Positions 16,988-24,966 of a stretch of DNA of 64,000 nucleotides are shown one piece after another. Every line of letters begins with the position of its first letter. Position 1 is the stretch's first letter. The stretch covers positions 1-64,000 of the forward strand of contig CAJTPD010000009.1 in the NCBI GenBank assembly GCA_910578105.1. The letters run 5' to 3'. Both the position numbers and the translations under genes were made by a program. The DNA comes from an uncultured Odoribacter sp. (GTDB lineage Bacteria > Bacteroidota > Bacteroidia > Bacteroidales > Marinifilaceae). The notes below the pieces were generated by a model. It worked only from the letters and a program-made list of their open reading frames with translations. It was not told the origin of the DNA and made no database searches.

Positions 16988-19414
16988 CTATTCTTCAATA
17001 GAAGTTTCTTCTCTTCTTGATTTTAAATCTATCTTCTTTTGTTCTTTATTTAAAGGAATATTAACCAAATGTGCTATTGCCCCCAATTGCTGCATTTGTT
17101 TTTGTATTTTCTTTTTAATCCATACGATATCGTCAAGTCCCTTTTGTTCTTTAGACAATTCTTTATAGTTAATCCGAAACCACATTTCTTCTAACGCAAT
17201 CAATGACAAATCATCGGTTGTTGTATTTTCCAATAAAAATTTATAAGGCTCAAAGTTTAAAAATGAACTATTCCCCATAGTTGCTGCCATTACAAACATT
17301 GAATATAACAGCTCGAATCGCGGTATTGTAGAATCATTTATATTTTCAGTAAGTCTTTCAAATGCAAGCTTTAAAGGTTCTTGTAAAGTAATAGAATGAT
17401 GACTGATCTCGAATCCCGCAAGAAGCATTTGATATATTCCATATTTTGAAAGATTCTTAAACATCACAAATCTTGAATCGGTAGTATTAATTAACTCCGA
17501 TACAATATTACATGCCAACCCTGCGGTTAAACAGACCCCTTCTGTTCTATTTTTTACAGGAGTACTATACAATGACTGCATTAAGCGACCAATACCTGTC
17601 ATAACATTAAATTGAGGGATTATACCAGAAGTATGTTTGCCAATATCTATAATCTCATCCAATAACATGGGAGCATCTTTTGAGAATCCAGCATAAAATA
17701 TAGCTACATTTTGCCACCATAATTTATTAAATCCCTTTATAAAAATATTTCTTTCCACTTGTCTATGATGATAGAATTCGTATGCTGTAAAGTACTCTTG
17801 AAATGACAGATGTTTAAATTGTAATTCTGCTCGCTCATTATAAATTAACAAAGCATTATTGTTAATAATATCTTCTAGCAAATCTTCGACATTAATATTA
17901 TATTGACCTCTTTCTTGCAAATAGGAGCTTATTATTCTAAAAACCTCTTTTTTATCTATAGAAACAGTTTGCTTTACATGCATTTCCTTTGCTAAATTCG
18001 CAAGCAATCTATGTTTAATATCTGTTTCAATAATATCAATTGTACTTTTGAATTCAAATTTCTTGAGTAATAGGTCTACAAAAATTGAATATAAATCTGT
18101 AATTGTAGACGGTATTTCCATCTGTTTCTCGTCAAATATAATAGTGATAAGAGCTAAGGTCATTGGGGTCTGTGGCAATTTATCCAAAAGACCTGAGTCT
18201 TGTAATGATTTTATCAATCTTTTAGAAAGAAGTTCATTATCAGAAAAATAAGCCTGAATATATTGAGACATCTGACGCCTATCTATTCTATCTATCTCAA
18301 ATGATCTAAATCCTTTATCTGCACAGCACTGATATAAAAAGTCGCTTGGTCGTGATGTACAAATGAGTTTTATATATGGACATTGTTTGGCAAAAGATTG
18401 AACACTATCAAAAGCCGATTCTTTCTCGCTGTTAGATGCAATTTCGTCTAATGCATCTATAAATATGATACACTTATTTTCATGCAATATGAAATCTATA
18501 TCAATCTCTAAATCTCTATATATATCATTTGAAAAATACTTTTTAATAGTTTTTTCAATTGAAAAGTTGTTTTGTTTTATTTGATTAAAACTAAGAATTA
18601 TTGGGTATAATTCATAATTGTTCCTTAAACTATTTTGTTCAATAATTTGTTTTGATAATTGACGAAATAAAGTACTTTTACCACATCCAGACTCACCTAT
18701 GATAAAAATACTTTTATCACTTTGCAAAATAGCATTTGTCTTTCTTTGTCTATAAACAATTTGTCCACTACTGTCTTCTTCTTTTTCAAGTAAGACTGGT
18801 TCTACAAAAAGATTTATAAGTTTTTTTATCTTGGCATCTGATAACCCTAATCTTTTAGAAAAATCATCTCTATCAATGGATGCTAAAAACTTCTCCACAT
18901 ATTCTTTATATGTAGGAGAGCCATTCTGCCAATATTGAGGATAATTTTTATCAATCAATGCTATAAGCTTCTCATCATCCCAGAAATCCACATTAGCTTT
19001 GTCTATATCTTGATTAGATAAAATTTTCTCTTTTGCTCCACTTGAAAAATGTTCATTAGTTACAACTTTAACTTTGTTGATACGAACACGTTCAGATGTG
19101 GTTTTTAAAGATTTATATTCATACTTAAAACAATCCTTAATTTGAGATTCAATCTCATTTATCTGTGATGACGTTCCATTGATAGTTCCTTTTTTTACTA
19201 CAAATGCATACCAGTCCTTCTTATCTTCTAATTTGTCGTACAGCGAACAAACTAAATCTTTACCATTTTCAGGCATATTACCACGCTCGTGAGTGATGGC
19301 AACATCTTTAAATTCTAATTTAGGTAAAACTTCTGCCAATAAACTGTGTATATCAATTTCTTTTTTTATATTGTGTAAGAAATCTAATTTCTCGTTTTTA
19401 TTTTTTGTTGCCAT
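16988..19414 (-). CDS. NACHT-family STAND NTPase with nuclease-like N-terminal domain
   Basis: An 808-residue protein from the ATG at 19414 (an alternative ATG lies 10 codons upstream). The N-terminal ~170 residues resemble a PD-(D/E)xK restriction-endonuclease fold: an acidic HE pair, GKD, then WYAFVVKKG as a degenerate (E/Q)xK box, and VDFWDDEKLIALIDKNYPQYW, a segment common in such proteins. The NACHT module follows with Walker A GESGCGKST and Walker B CIIFIDALDE (about residues 240-325), a sensor-like TSRPSDF, and a long helical C-terminal region probably used for sensing. By family knowledge, bacterial NACHT proteins are anti-phage sensors that trigger an effector. AT-rich composition and neighbouring HTH proteins fit a defence cassette. 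Confidence 0.85.
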   Translation of the reverse strand: MATKNKNEKLDFLHNIKKEIDIHSLLAEVLPKLEFKDVAITHERGNMPENGKDLVCSLYDKLEDKKDWYAFVVKKGTINGTSSQINEIESQIKDCFKYEYKSLKTTSERVRINKVKVVTNEHFSSGAKEKILSNQDIDKANVDFWDDEKLIALIDKNYPQYWQNGSPTYKEYVEKFLASIDRDDFSKRLGLSDAKIKKLINLFVEPVLLEKEEDSSGQIVYRQRKTNAILQSDKSIFIIGESGCGKSTLFRQLSKQIIEQNSLRNNYELYPIILSFNQIKQNNFSIEKTIKKYFSNDIYRDLEIDIDFILHENKCIIFIDALDEIASNSEKESAFDSVQSFAKQCPYIKLICTSRPSDFLYQCCADKGFRSFEIDRIDRRQMSQYIQAYFSDNELLSKRLIKSLQDSGLLDKLPQTPMTLALITIIFDEKQMEIPSTITDLYSIFVDLLLKKFEFKSTIDIIETDIKHRLLANLAKEMHVKQTVSIDKKEVFRIISSYLQERGQYNINVEDLLEDIINNNALLIYNERAELQFKHLSFQEYFTAYEFYHHRQVERNIFIKGFNKLWWQNVAIFYAGFSKDAPMLLDEIIDIGKHTSGIIPQFNVMTGIGRLMQSLYSTPVKNRTEGVCLTAGLACNIVSELINTTDSRFVMFKNLSKYGIYQMLLAGFEISHHSITLQEPLKLAFERLTENINDSTIPRFELLYSMFVMAATMGNSSFLNFEPYKFLLENTTTDDLSLIALEEMWFRINYKELSKEQKGLDDIVWIKKKIQKQMQQLGAIAHLVNIPLNKEQKKIDLKSRREETSIEE

Positions 19415-19569
19415 TTTTGTGTTCTTAATTATATTCTTAAACAAATTTTGCGAACTATCATATTACCGAAACAAAAATACTACTTGAAACTAAATTATTT
19501 GCATTATTATACCAATATCTGCACCATATACCTATTAAATGATGCAGATACGAATACAATAAGGTAGAT

Positions 19570-19881
19570 TTACCGTTCCAGACGGAACGCCTCCCGGTAC
19601 CCCTCTTCCAATATCTTTTCAATATCACTTTCCCGGTATAAGATTTTACCTCCCAACAGGATATAACGAAGGCGACCTTCGGTCCGGTAATCCTGTAATG
19701 TCCAGCGGCTTACTTTCAGCCGGGCGGAAAGTTCCTTGTCGGTCAGATAGCGTTCACCGCTTAAAAGAGGACGGCAACTGGCGGCAAGCTGCTCTATTCC
19801 CTCCGTCATTCGTTCAAGACTTTTCATGAAATGAGTTACCTGTTCATTATTTTTCGTTATCAGTTCATTGTTCATAGGCAT
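19570..19881 (-). CDS. Excisionase-like HTH_17 protein
   Basis: A 103-residue protein with an N-terminal helix (HFMKSLERMTEGIEQLAASCRP) and a MerR/excisionase-type winged helix: YLTDKELSARLKVSRWTLQDYRTEGRLRYILLGGKILYRESDIEKIL. These tandem small HTH proteins are a hallmark of Bacteroides conjugative and mobilisable elements, where they control excision and transfer. A weak stem (19516-19525 with 19541-19550) downstream may end transcription before the NACHT gene. Confidence 0.8.
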   Translation of the reverse strand: MPMNNELITKNNEQVTHFMKSLERMTEGIEQLAASCRPLLSGERYLTDKELSARLKVSRWTLQDYRTEGRLRYILLGGKILYRESDIEKILEEGYREAFRLER

Positions 19882-19912
19882 TTAGTTTTGGTTTGTTCTT
19901 CATTCATGCTTT

Positions 19913-20224
19913 TCAAATCGTTTTGTTCCTGAATCCGGCTTCTTTCCGTTTGTTCTCCACAACGGAAACAATACGCTGGACGTCTCCGGCTTTGTAACAG
20001 ATTTTGTGATGAATCTGGCTATAAGCCAAGGTACCGTTTTCCCGAAGGGTCTGTAAGGTACGGGAACAGATGTTGAGTATCCGGCACACGTCCTGATTGT
20101 CCAGCCATTCTCCCATGCCTTTGTCACTGTTCCGGTGACAGACATTTTCTATCCGTTTGACAAATTCGTCGAATTTCGCGGTCATTTCTTCAATTGTTTT
20201 CTTTTCAATAGCGATTACTTCCAT
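19913..20224 (-). CDS. Second excisionase-like HTH protein
   Basis: A 103-residue protein with a leading coiled helix (IEEMTAKFDEFVKRIENV) and the winged-helix core WLDNQDVCRILNICSRTLQTLRENGTLAYSQIHHKICYKAGDVQRIV. It is 31 bp upstream of the 19570 gene and co-directional, giving the two-gene Xis-type cassette seen in Bacteroides elements. The products probably bind the palindrome-rich DNA upstream (20225-21061); this is inference. Confidence 0.8.
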   Translation of the reverse strand: MEVIAIEKKTIEEMTAKFDEFVKRIENVCHRNSDKGMGEWLDNQDVCRILNICSRTLQTLRENGTLAYSQIHHKICYKAGDVQRIVSVVENKRKEAGFRNKTI

Positions 20225-21061
20225 ACGTTTTACTGATTTTAGTGTGATTACTGGTTTTATTCCGTCTGCGAAGTAAAACGGTTTTATTCAGACTATCATA
20301 CATATCAGGCAAACTGGCAGCATTTGGCACAAGGTGGTTGAGGTTGGCACTGATTTCCTTATTAAATGCACCAACTACCCAACGTACCAAGAATCCGCCG
20401 TTGGGTGGTTACAACGTTGGGCGGATTAGCCACCTTTCCGTTGGTTGGTTTCACTCAACGCTCGTATATTGCATTCAACCATCATTTATTGGTTCGTATG
20501 GTAATAAATAAGTGGAAGAATGTCACCAATGTTATATTTCCTCTCTAATTGGTAGCGGTTGGCGTACCGGAAAAGTAGATTTCAGATACATAAGCTCCCT
20601 AATTTTGTCACCGAACGGTAACATCATGTGAGGAGTTTTCCTCCCTCCGTTTATCAGTTTATTGGCAATCCGTCCTCCGGCGGATTTTATTAGCGTCTGC
20701 TAATAGCAAGGTATGTTTTCAGCCGCTCAAAACATTTTGAGCATCCGAAAAGAGCCTAAACCTTAGCAGGGGAAACCTCCAAAGTCGTATCCCACATAAA
20801 ATTAAGACGCGCAGGGAGGGGGCTTTGTATCCTGCCATTGGTTTATTTGCATTAAAATCAACTTATTTGGGATAATACACCGGGGATTCGCTATGGATTG
20901 GCTTCTATAGGTGCGGTACTCCTCCGGTGTTGCTGCGGTACTGGTGCGGTATATGTGCGGTACTCCTGCGGTAGCGACCGCAGGAGTACCGCACATATAC
21001 CGTTCCGCATCCGCAGCGATGTGAGACAATCCCCGGCGGATGTAATGGCACAGGTATCTTT
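20225..21061. other. Palindrome-rich noncoding region, transfer-origin-like
   Basis: About 840 bp with no credible gene but dense dyads: AATCCGCC/GGCGGATT flanking GTTGGG/CAACG motifs (20390-20430), ATTAGC/GCTAAT near 20690, a perfect GCTCAAAA-CA-TTTTGAGC (20725-20742), and the very long hairpin at 20947-21002. Such density upstream of two HTH proteins is what oriT or recombination regions of Bacteroides mobilisable elements look like. No relaxase gene is present in the window. Confidence 0.5.
20947..21002. repeat. Perfect 26-bp hairpin with tetraloop and upstream GCGGTACT repeats
   Basis: Arms at 20947-20972 and 20977-21002 are perfectly complementary over 26 bp around AGCG. The left arm is itself built from GCGGTA units that recur upstream (GCGGTACTCCT, GCGGTACTGG, GCGGTATATG) from about 20916. 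There is no T tract, so a simple terminator is unlikely. Confidence 0.85.
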
Positions 21062-21640
21062 TTACTTTTCCGTGGAGTCTTCGTTGTATCCGATAAATCC
21101 GATTCGGGGGCGTGGCTTCTTTTCACGCTCTTTGCTGCACACCTGCAACTCGGCAAGGGTCTGGTTAATCAGTTCGATTTGTATGCGGGTATCTTCGTTG
21201 ATGTCGTTCTGGTCGGCAAAGACTTCCTCCATGTATTCTTTGAGTTCCTTCACTTCCCGCTGAAGCAAGGAAACTTTATCAATAGGAGGATTTGCTATCA
21301 GTTGTCGGACTGCAACAAAAGCACGCATGATAGAAATATTTATTTCAACAGCCACCTCTGAATGAAGTACACTGCTCAGCATAGATACCCCTAACTCGGT
21401 AAATGCATAAGGCAAATATTTAGGGTGCTGCCCACGTCCTGTTTTTAAGGTGCAAAAATTGCACCTTAAAGAATCCCATTCTTCTTTTGTCAGTTCAAAC
21501 ATAAAGTCGGGAGGAAAACGGCGGATATTATTTTTGACAGAACGTTTCAGATACTTTGTTTCAATACCATACAATTCTGCCAAATCCCGGTCCAGCATCA
21601 CGCGCTGACCGCGGATTTCATAAATCTTACGCTGTATCAT
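21062..21640 (-). CDS. ORF6N-domain protein
   Basis: A 192-residue protein with an N-terminal ORF6N domain (about 1-90: YEIRGQRVMLDRDLAELYGIETKYLKRSVKNN, FPPDFMFELTKEEW, YLPYAFTELGVSML) and a C-terminal coiled coil (VSLLQREVKELKEYMEEVF). ORF6N proteins are DNA-binding proteins of phages and mobile elements, often regulators. The coding sequence contains a perfect palindrome (12-bp arms, 21446-21472), and the leader carries a strong GC hairpin a few bases upstream of the ATG. Both could be autoregulatory. Confidence 0.88.
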   Translation of the reverse strand: MIQRKIYEIRGQRVMLDRDLAELYGIETKYLKRSVKNNIRRFPPDFMFELTKEEWDSLRCNFCTLKTGRGQHPKYLPYAFTELGVSMLSSVLHSEVAVEINISIMRAFVAVRQLIANPPIDKVSLLQREVKELKEYMEEVFADQNDINEDTRIQIELINQTLAELQVCSKEREKKPRPRIGFIGYNEDSTEK

Positions 21641-21646
21641 CTGTTA

Positions 21647-21704
21647 TGACGCATGGGGACGGGGCATTTGCGTCATGACACAAAACCCCCGTCCCCATGT
21701 GTCA
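21647..21704. promoter_or_regulatory. GC-rich hairpin in the ORF6N leader
   Basis: An 18-bp stem with one mismatch (21647-21664 with 21687-21704; core CATGGGGACGGGG and its complement) sits just upstream of the ORF6N start codon. Its loop repeats TGCGTCATGACA. It could be an operator or a translation-blocking hairpin. Confidence 0.5.
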
Positions 21705-21976
21705 CTATAAGATTTTTTGAATAATTATTTTGATATATTCAAAGCATATCTTATATTCGCAACGTTAGTCATAATTCCAAGAAGTAGGAATCCTGCTTCA
21801 TCCGGTAGCAGGCATTTTTTGCCTGTTACCATTCTTGATATACGGTTTCGTACCCCCGTGGAGAGCATATAATATGCCTCCGGCTTCTTGGAAGTGACTA
21901 ACAGCGGGTCAGGCGGAACCGTTCTTTTTTCTGCCTGAAATAAAAATGTTATGAAACAAGTACGCTCACCCTAAAG
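21705..21976. other. Structured noncoding stretch with tandem hairpins
   Basis: No gene seen. Dyads include the near-perfect GAAGTAGGAATCCTGCTTC (21781-21799), the hairpin GGTAGCAGGCA/TGCCTGTTACC (21804-21830) with a T-rich loop, and GCATATAATATGC near 21865. The second may be a terminator; together they resemble recombination-site DNA. Confidence 0.4.
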
Positions 21977-22216
21977 TTATTTCTTATTGTTTATCGGATA
22001 TTGAGGTAATAAATCCCATATTTGGCATTCAAATATTTTTGCTAATGCATCAATGTGGTCTAAATTAAAAGCGTCATCAGTTTTAGGATTTTCCCTATTT
22101 GAAACAAAAGATGCGGAAAGATTTATACAATCAGCTAAATACTGCTGACTCCAATTTCTTTTATCTCTATATTCTTTAACCTTTTGGCTAACATATAATT
22201 CAATAGCTGATTTCAT
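21977..22216 (-). CDS. XRE-family HTH transcriptional regulator
   Basis: A 79-residue protein from the ATG at 22216 (MKSAIELYVSQKVKEYRDKR). It is a compact Cro/CI-type HTH (NWSQQYLADCINLSASFVSNRENPK) with the helix DHIDALAKIFECQIWDLLP. Upstream in-frame Mets lack conservation. It is divergent from the paralogous pair at 22360, with a 140-bp shared promoter region, and probably represses that pair or itself. Confidence 0.85.
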   Translation of the reverse strand: MKSAIELYVSQKVKEYRDKRNWSQQYLADCINLSASFVSNRENPKTDDAFNLDHIDALAKIFECQIWDLLPQYPINNKK

Positions 22217-22359
22217 AACCTTTATATTTTTACAAATAAAGGTTTTTTTTGAAAACATTTTACACACATATATGTGTTGAATTAATATCTATAGGTATTG
22301 GTATATACTTCAAATTTTAAGAATGAATCAAAGTAATTAACCCACTTAATTGACTAAAC

Positions 22360-22845
22360 ATGAACCAAGACGAGAACACAAACTCCGTTGTTTTCAACGG
22401 CCATCAAGAAACCCACTCCTCAGGCAATGAAAATGCCGAAGTAAGAAACCATTACTTTCACCAGCATTCTCTGATGAATCCGGACACAGGCGCGGTCGTG
22501 TCCGACGATGCATGGTTATTCTCCTTAAAGCGGCGCACCGTTCGTTTTGTTGAAATGCTTTCACTTCTGGAACACTCCAGCGTGGAAGAAATACCCCTCC
22601 TTCAAAAAGCCTGTTTTTCCTATTTTCTCGAAGATACGGTTCCGCGTAAAGAACGGCAACGGATTATTGAGGCGTGGAGCGGTTGGACAGACTTTCTGTT
22701 TTCGCTCAACCGCTACCGTGATTTAGCCTCCCTCTTTCTCAGATACCATCAGCATGTGCTACAGGAAATCGAAAGTCTGCTGCCCCCGTCTGCCGCCGAA
22801 GTGTCATCCGGTTCACAAACCGCTAATCAGGAAGGAGGTATATAA
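22360..22845 (+). CDS. Uncharacterised protein A of a coupled paralogous pair
   Basis: A 161-residue protein that I do not recognise. The N-terminus is polar and Asn/His-rich (about 1-45). The core shows LLQKACFSYFLEDTVPRKERQRIIEAWSGWTDFLFSLNRYRDL, which parallels ILQKACAWYLAYGKPDKEEARLLLETLNGFTASACQLSECNKL in the next gene, so both derive from one helical domain. No signal peptide or membrane segment. The stop overlaps the start of the next gene (TAATG), implying coupling and probably a shared complex. The XRE gene upstream is divergent. Confidence 0.6.
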   Translation: MNQDENTNSVVFNGHQETHSSGNENAEVRNHYFHQHSLMNPDTGAVVSDDAWLFSLKRRTVRFVEMLSLLEHSSVEEIPLLQKACFSYFLEDTVPRKERQRIIEAWSGWTDFLFSLNRYRDLASLFLRYHQHVLQEIESLLPPSAAEVSSGSQTANQEGGI

Positions 22846-23897
22846 TGGAACATACAGAAATACGCCCTGTTTCAACCGAAGAATCTCGGTCCGCGCAGGA
22901 CTTTGATGTGACGCCTTCGGAATCTGCTTTCTTCCGCCAACTGGAAAAAAGTCTGAAGATGTATGCCGCCAACATGACTGCTCCGAAACCTTTGGAAACG
23001 CTTCACGACAATTTCCGTCGCTTGAACCGTCTCTTTGTCTCTTTCGAACGTCCGTGGCTTGCCCATTGCGGAATCCTTCAAAAAGCCTGTGCATGGTATC
23101 TTGCCTATGGCAAACCAGACAAGGAGGAAGCCCGCCTCCTGCTCGAGACCCTGAACGGTTTTACCGCTTCTGCCTGCCAGCTCTCAGAATGTAACAAACT
23201 CATCAGCCGTATGCAGACCTTCTTCCGCACGCAGGAAAAGGAGTTAAAGCAGCTGTTTGACTACGAGGCGGCAACCGTTCGGAAACACAAGGAACGGGAG
23301 GAGCGTATGGCTGCCGAAGGTACGGGATATTGTATGAGCATCGGAAAGGGAGAAATTTATGGCGTGACCTATTCTCAAATGAAAGAACTCTACCGGATAA
23401 TGGGGAGTTTCATCGAGCGGGAAAAGGCTCCTTTTCAGTGTAAGACAAAAGCCTATGGGGAATACAATGTGAGCATCAGCAAGCACGTCGGTTTATATGC
23501 CGACCGGGATGAGTTTTACGTCAGTTACAGTCTTGACAATATTGACGCGGATTTTGACTGGATGCCTGCCGGACAGTTGCAACGTATAGCCGATGGCATC
23601 TCCGCTTTTCTGCGGGTATACGGTGAGAACGGCGAGCGGAAAGTCTGTTGGGACATGGCTGACCACCCCGAAACCTCACAGTCCGGCATCGCCTTTTCCA
23701 TCAGGGAGGACAGCCGCCTGCCCACGTTCCGTGCCGTCCCGTGGATAAGCAAGCGCATTTGTCAGGAAGAAGGCGGGGAAACGGAGATAGAATATTGTAT
23801 TGATGTGAACGAAACCCATTCCGAGAAATTGACGTTCGGAGAGTTTGTGGCGGTGTACCGGAAATTGGGGGAGTTTCTCAATAACCAGCCCTTATAA
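22845..23897 (+). CDS. Uncharacterised protein B of a coupled paralogous pair
   Basis: A 350-residue protein of unknown family. Residues about 50-130 share the helical domain of protein A. A coiled stretch follows (TQEKELKQLFDYEAATVRKHKEREER), then a separate C-terminal alpha/beta domain (about 180-350) with YNVSISKHVGLYADRDEFYVSYSLDNIDADFDWMPAG and ADHPETSQSGIAFSIRED. No catalytic motif that I know is visible. Translationally coupled to protein A and adjacent to XRE and ORF6N regulators within the mobile region; function open. Confidence 0.6.
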   Translation: MEHTEIRPVSTEESRSAQDFDVTPSESAFFRQLEKSLKMYAANMTAPKPLETLHDNFRRLNRLFVSFERPWLAHCGILQKACAWYLAYGKPDKEEARLLLETLNGFTASACQLSECNKLISRMQTFFRTQEKELKQLFDYEAATVRKHKEREERMAAEGTGYCMSIGKGEIYGVTYSQMKELYRIMGSFIEREKAPFQCKTKAYGEYNVSISKHVGLYADRDEFYVSYSLDNIDADFDWMPAGQLQRIADGISAFLRVYGENGERKVCWDMADHPETSQSGIAFSIREDSRLPTFRAVPWISKRICQEEGGETEIEYCIDVNETHSEKLTFGEFVAVYRKLGEFLNNQPL

Positions 23898-24143
23898 GGC
23901 AGAAGTGTAGAAGAATCAGAATGCGGACAGGCAATTTGTCCACGTTCTGATTCTTCATTCTGAAACTTCACCCTGCATTTTCCAACGAACTTCATTTCCT
24001 CTTCCACTTTATGCGGGCATCAATAGATGTTATCGTAATTTTCATATATCCTACTTTAGACATCGTTTCAAATAACTCTTTTACAAATTTGCCAACTACA
24101 GCTAATTATTAGCTATATTTGCAAAAATATACTTTTGTAAAGC

Positions 24144-24338
24144 ATGGAGATAAATTTTTTCCCTATTAATATTGATTTTGAAGAGTTTCAAATCTCTAGA
24201 ACAAAATACTCTGATAAAACTCTTAAAGAGTTAAGGAATAAATATAACAAATCACATTCTTTTTTTAGAGATGGTGATTATATATACATATCTTATACTG
24301 ATGGTTGTCTTTTGGGGAAAATATGCGGAATTTTTTAA
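24144..24338 (+). CDS. Small acidic/basic ORF overlapping a membrane ORF
   Basis: A 64-residue frame (MEINFFPINIDFEEFQISRTKYSDKTLKE...) with charged helical content and good AT-style coding character. Its 3' end overlaps, in another frame, an ORF (24271-24474) that encodes a transmembrane helix. The two could be one gene split by a one-base shift in the run of seven T at 24260-24266, or two overlapping genes. No homology recognised. Confidence 0.4.
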   Translation: MEINFFPINIDFEEFQISRTKYSDKTLKELRNKYNKSHSFFRDGDYIYISYTDGCLLGKICGIF

Positions 24339-24474
24339 TTCCCTATCCGTAATTTTCGGGTTGTTGGGGGGCGGGCTTATAACATTAATCAAATGGGTTC
24401 CAAAAAAAATAAATGGATTTCTTTTGTCCATTCTAGGATATTCTAAAATATTTAAGTCAACGAAAAACAAGTAA
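24271..24474 (+). CDS. Small single-pass membrane ORF
   Basis: A 67-residue frame with the membrane segment AEFFNSLSVIFGLLGGGLITLIKW and a basic tail (FKSTKNK). If joined to the preceding frame it would give a roughly 110-residue protein with a cytosolic head and a C-terminal anchor. The frameshifted beta-flower gene follows 11 bp later. Real, but its exact start is uncertain. Confidence 0.4.
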   Translation: MVIIYTYLILMVVFWGKYAEFFNSLSVIFGLLGGGLITLIKWVPKKINGFLLSILGYSKIFKSTKNK

Positions 24475-24485
24475 TACAATACGAT

Positions 24486-24762
24486 ATGAATTTATACACT
24501 AAAAACGGGCGACCACTAACAAGTATCAGGTAATATAGTCTATAGTAAATCAGGAAAAGTAATAGGTCGTATTCAAGGAGAAAAAGTTTTTGGGACAAAC
24601 GGGAAATATGTCGGAACAATCGTAAACGACCGCTTAGTTTATCGTTCAACCCAAAGTGCAACTATTAGTTCTTCATTTACTGCTGCAAATAGAGCAGGGA
24701 CAGCAAGAGCAAACAAAATCGGTTTAGCTATTGGGGGCGAAGAACCAGATATTCCAGATTAA
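24486..24762 (+). pseudogene. Frameshifted small '4-fold beta flower'-type protein
   Basis: The ATG at 24486 opens MNLYTKNGRPL and stops after 15 codons. One frame over, the sequence continues as GNIVYSKSGKVIGRIQGEKV, FGTNGKYVGTIVNDRLVYRS and ends EEPDIPD at 24762. Removing a single base near 24520 (AACAAG to AAAAG) gives one continuous ~91-residue protein with four 'Y..nGk.vG.I.....' repeats, the pattern of beta-flower proteins. The Gly/Tyr repeats are seen directly; the family name is recalled. It is either a real mutation or a sequencing indel. Confidence 0.55.
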
Positions 24763-24966
24763 TTTTATCTGATTTTAGAAATGTAAAAAACAAAGCGGTT
24801 ACTTTTAAAGCAGTTCTATATTTTCCTCGTGATATTTATTTCTATTTTTATTCGCATTCAAACGGCAATTACCACTTGTGTCTATTTCGTATTTTTGATA
24901 CATGTACCATATTTTCGGAATAGGAAGTGTTTTAACCGCTATAAATCGATTTTTTAATCATAACTT

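Noticed and set aside
20916..21002. Possible CRISPR array because of repeated GCGGTA units
   Set aside because: Units are short, unevenly spaced, without unique spacers, and no cas genes are present; it is a hairpin built from short repeats.
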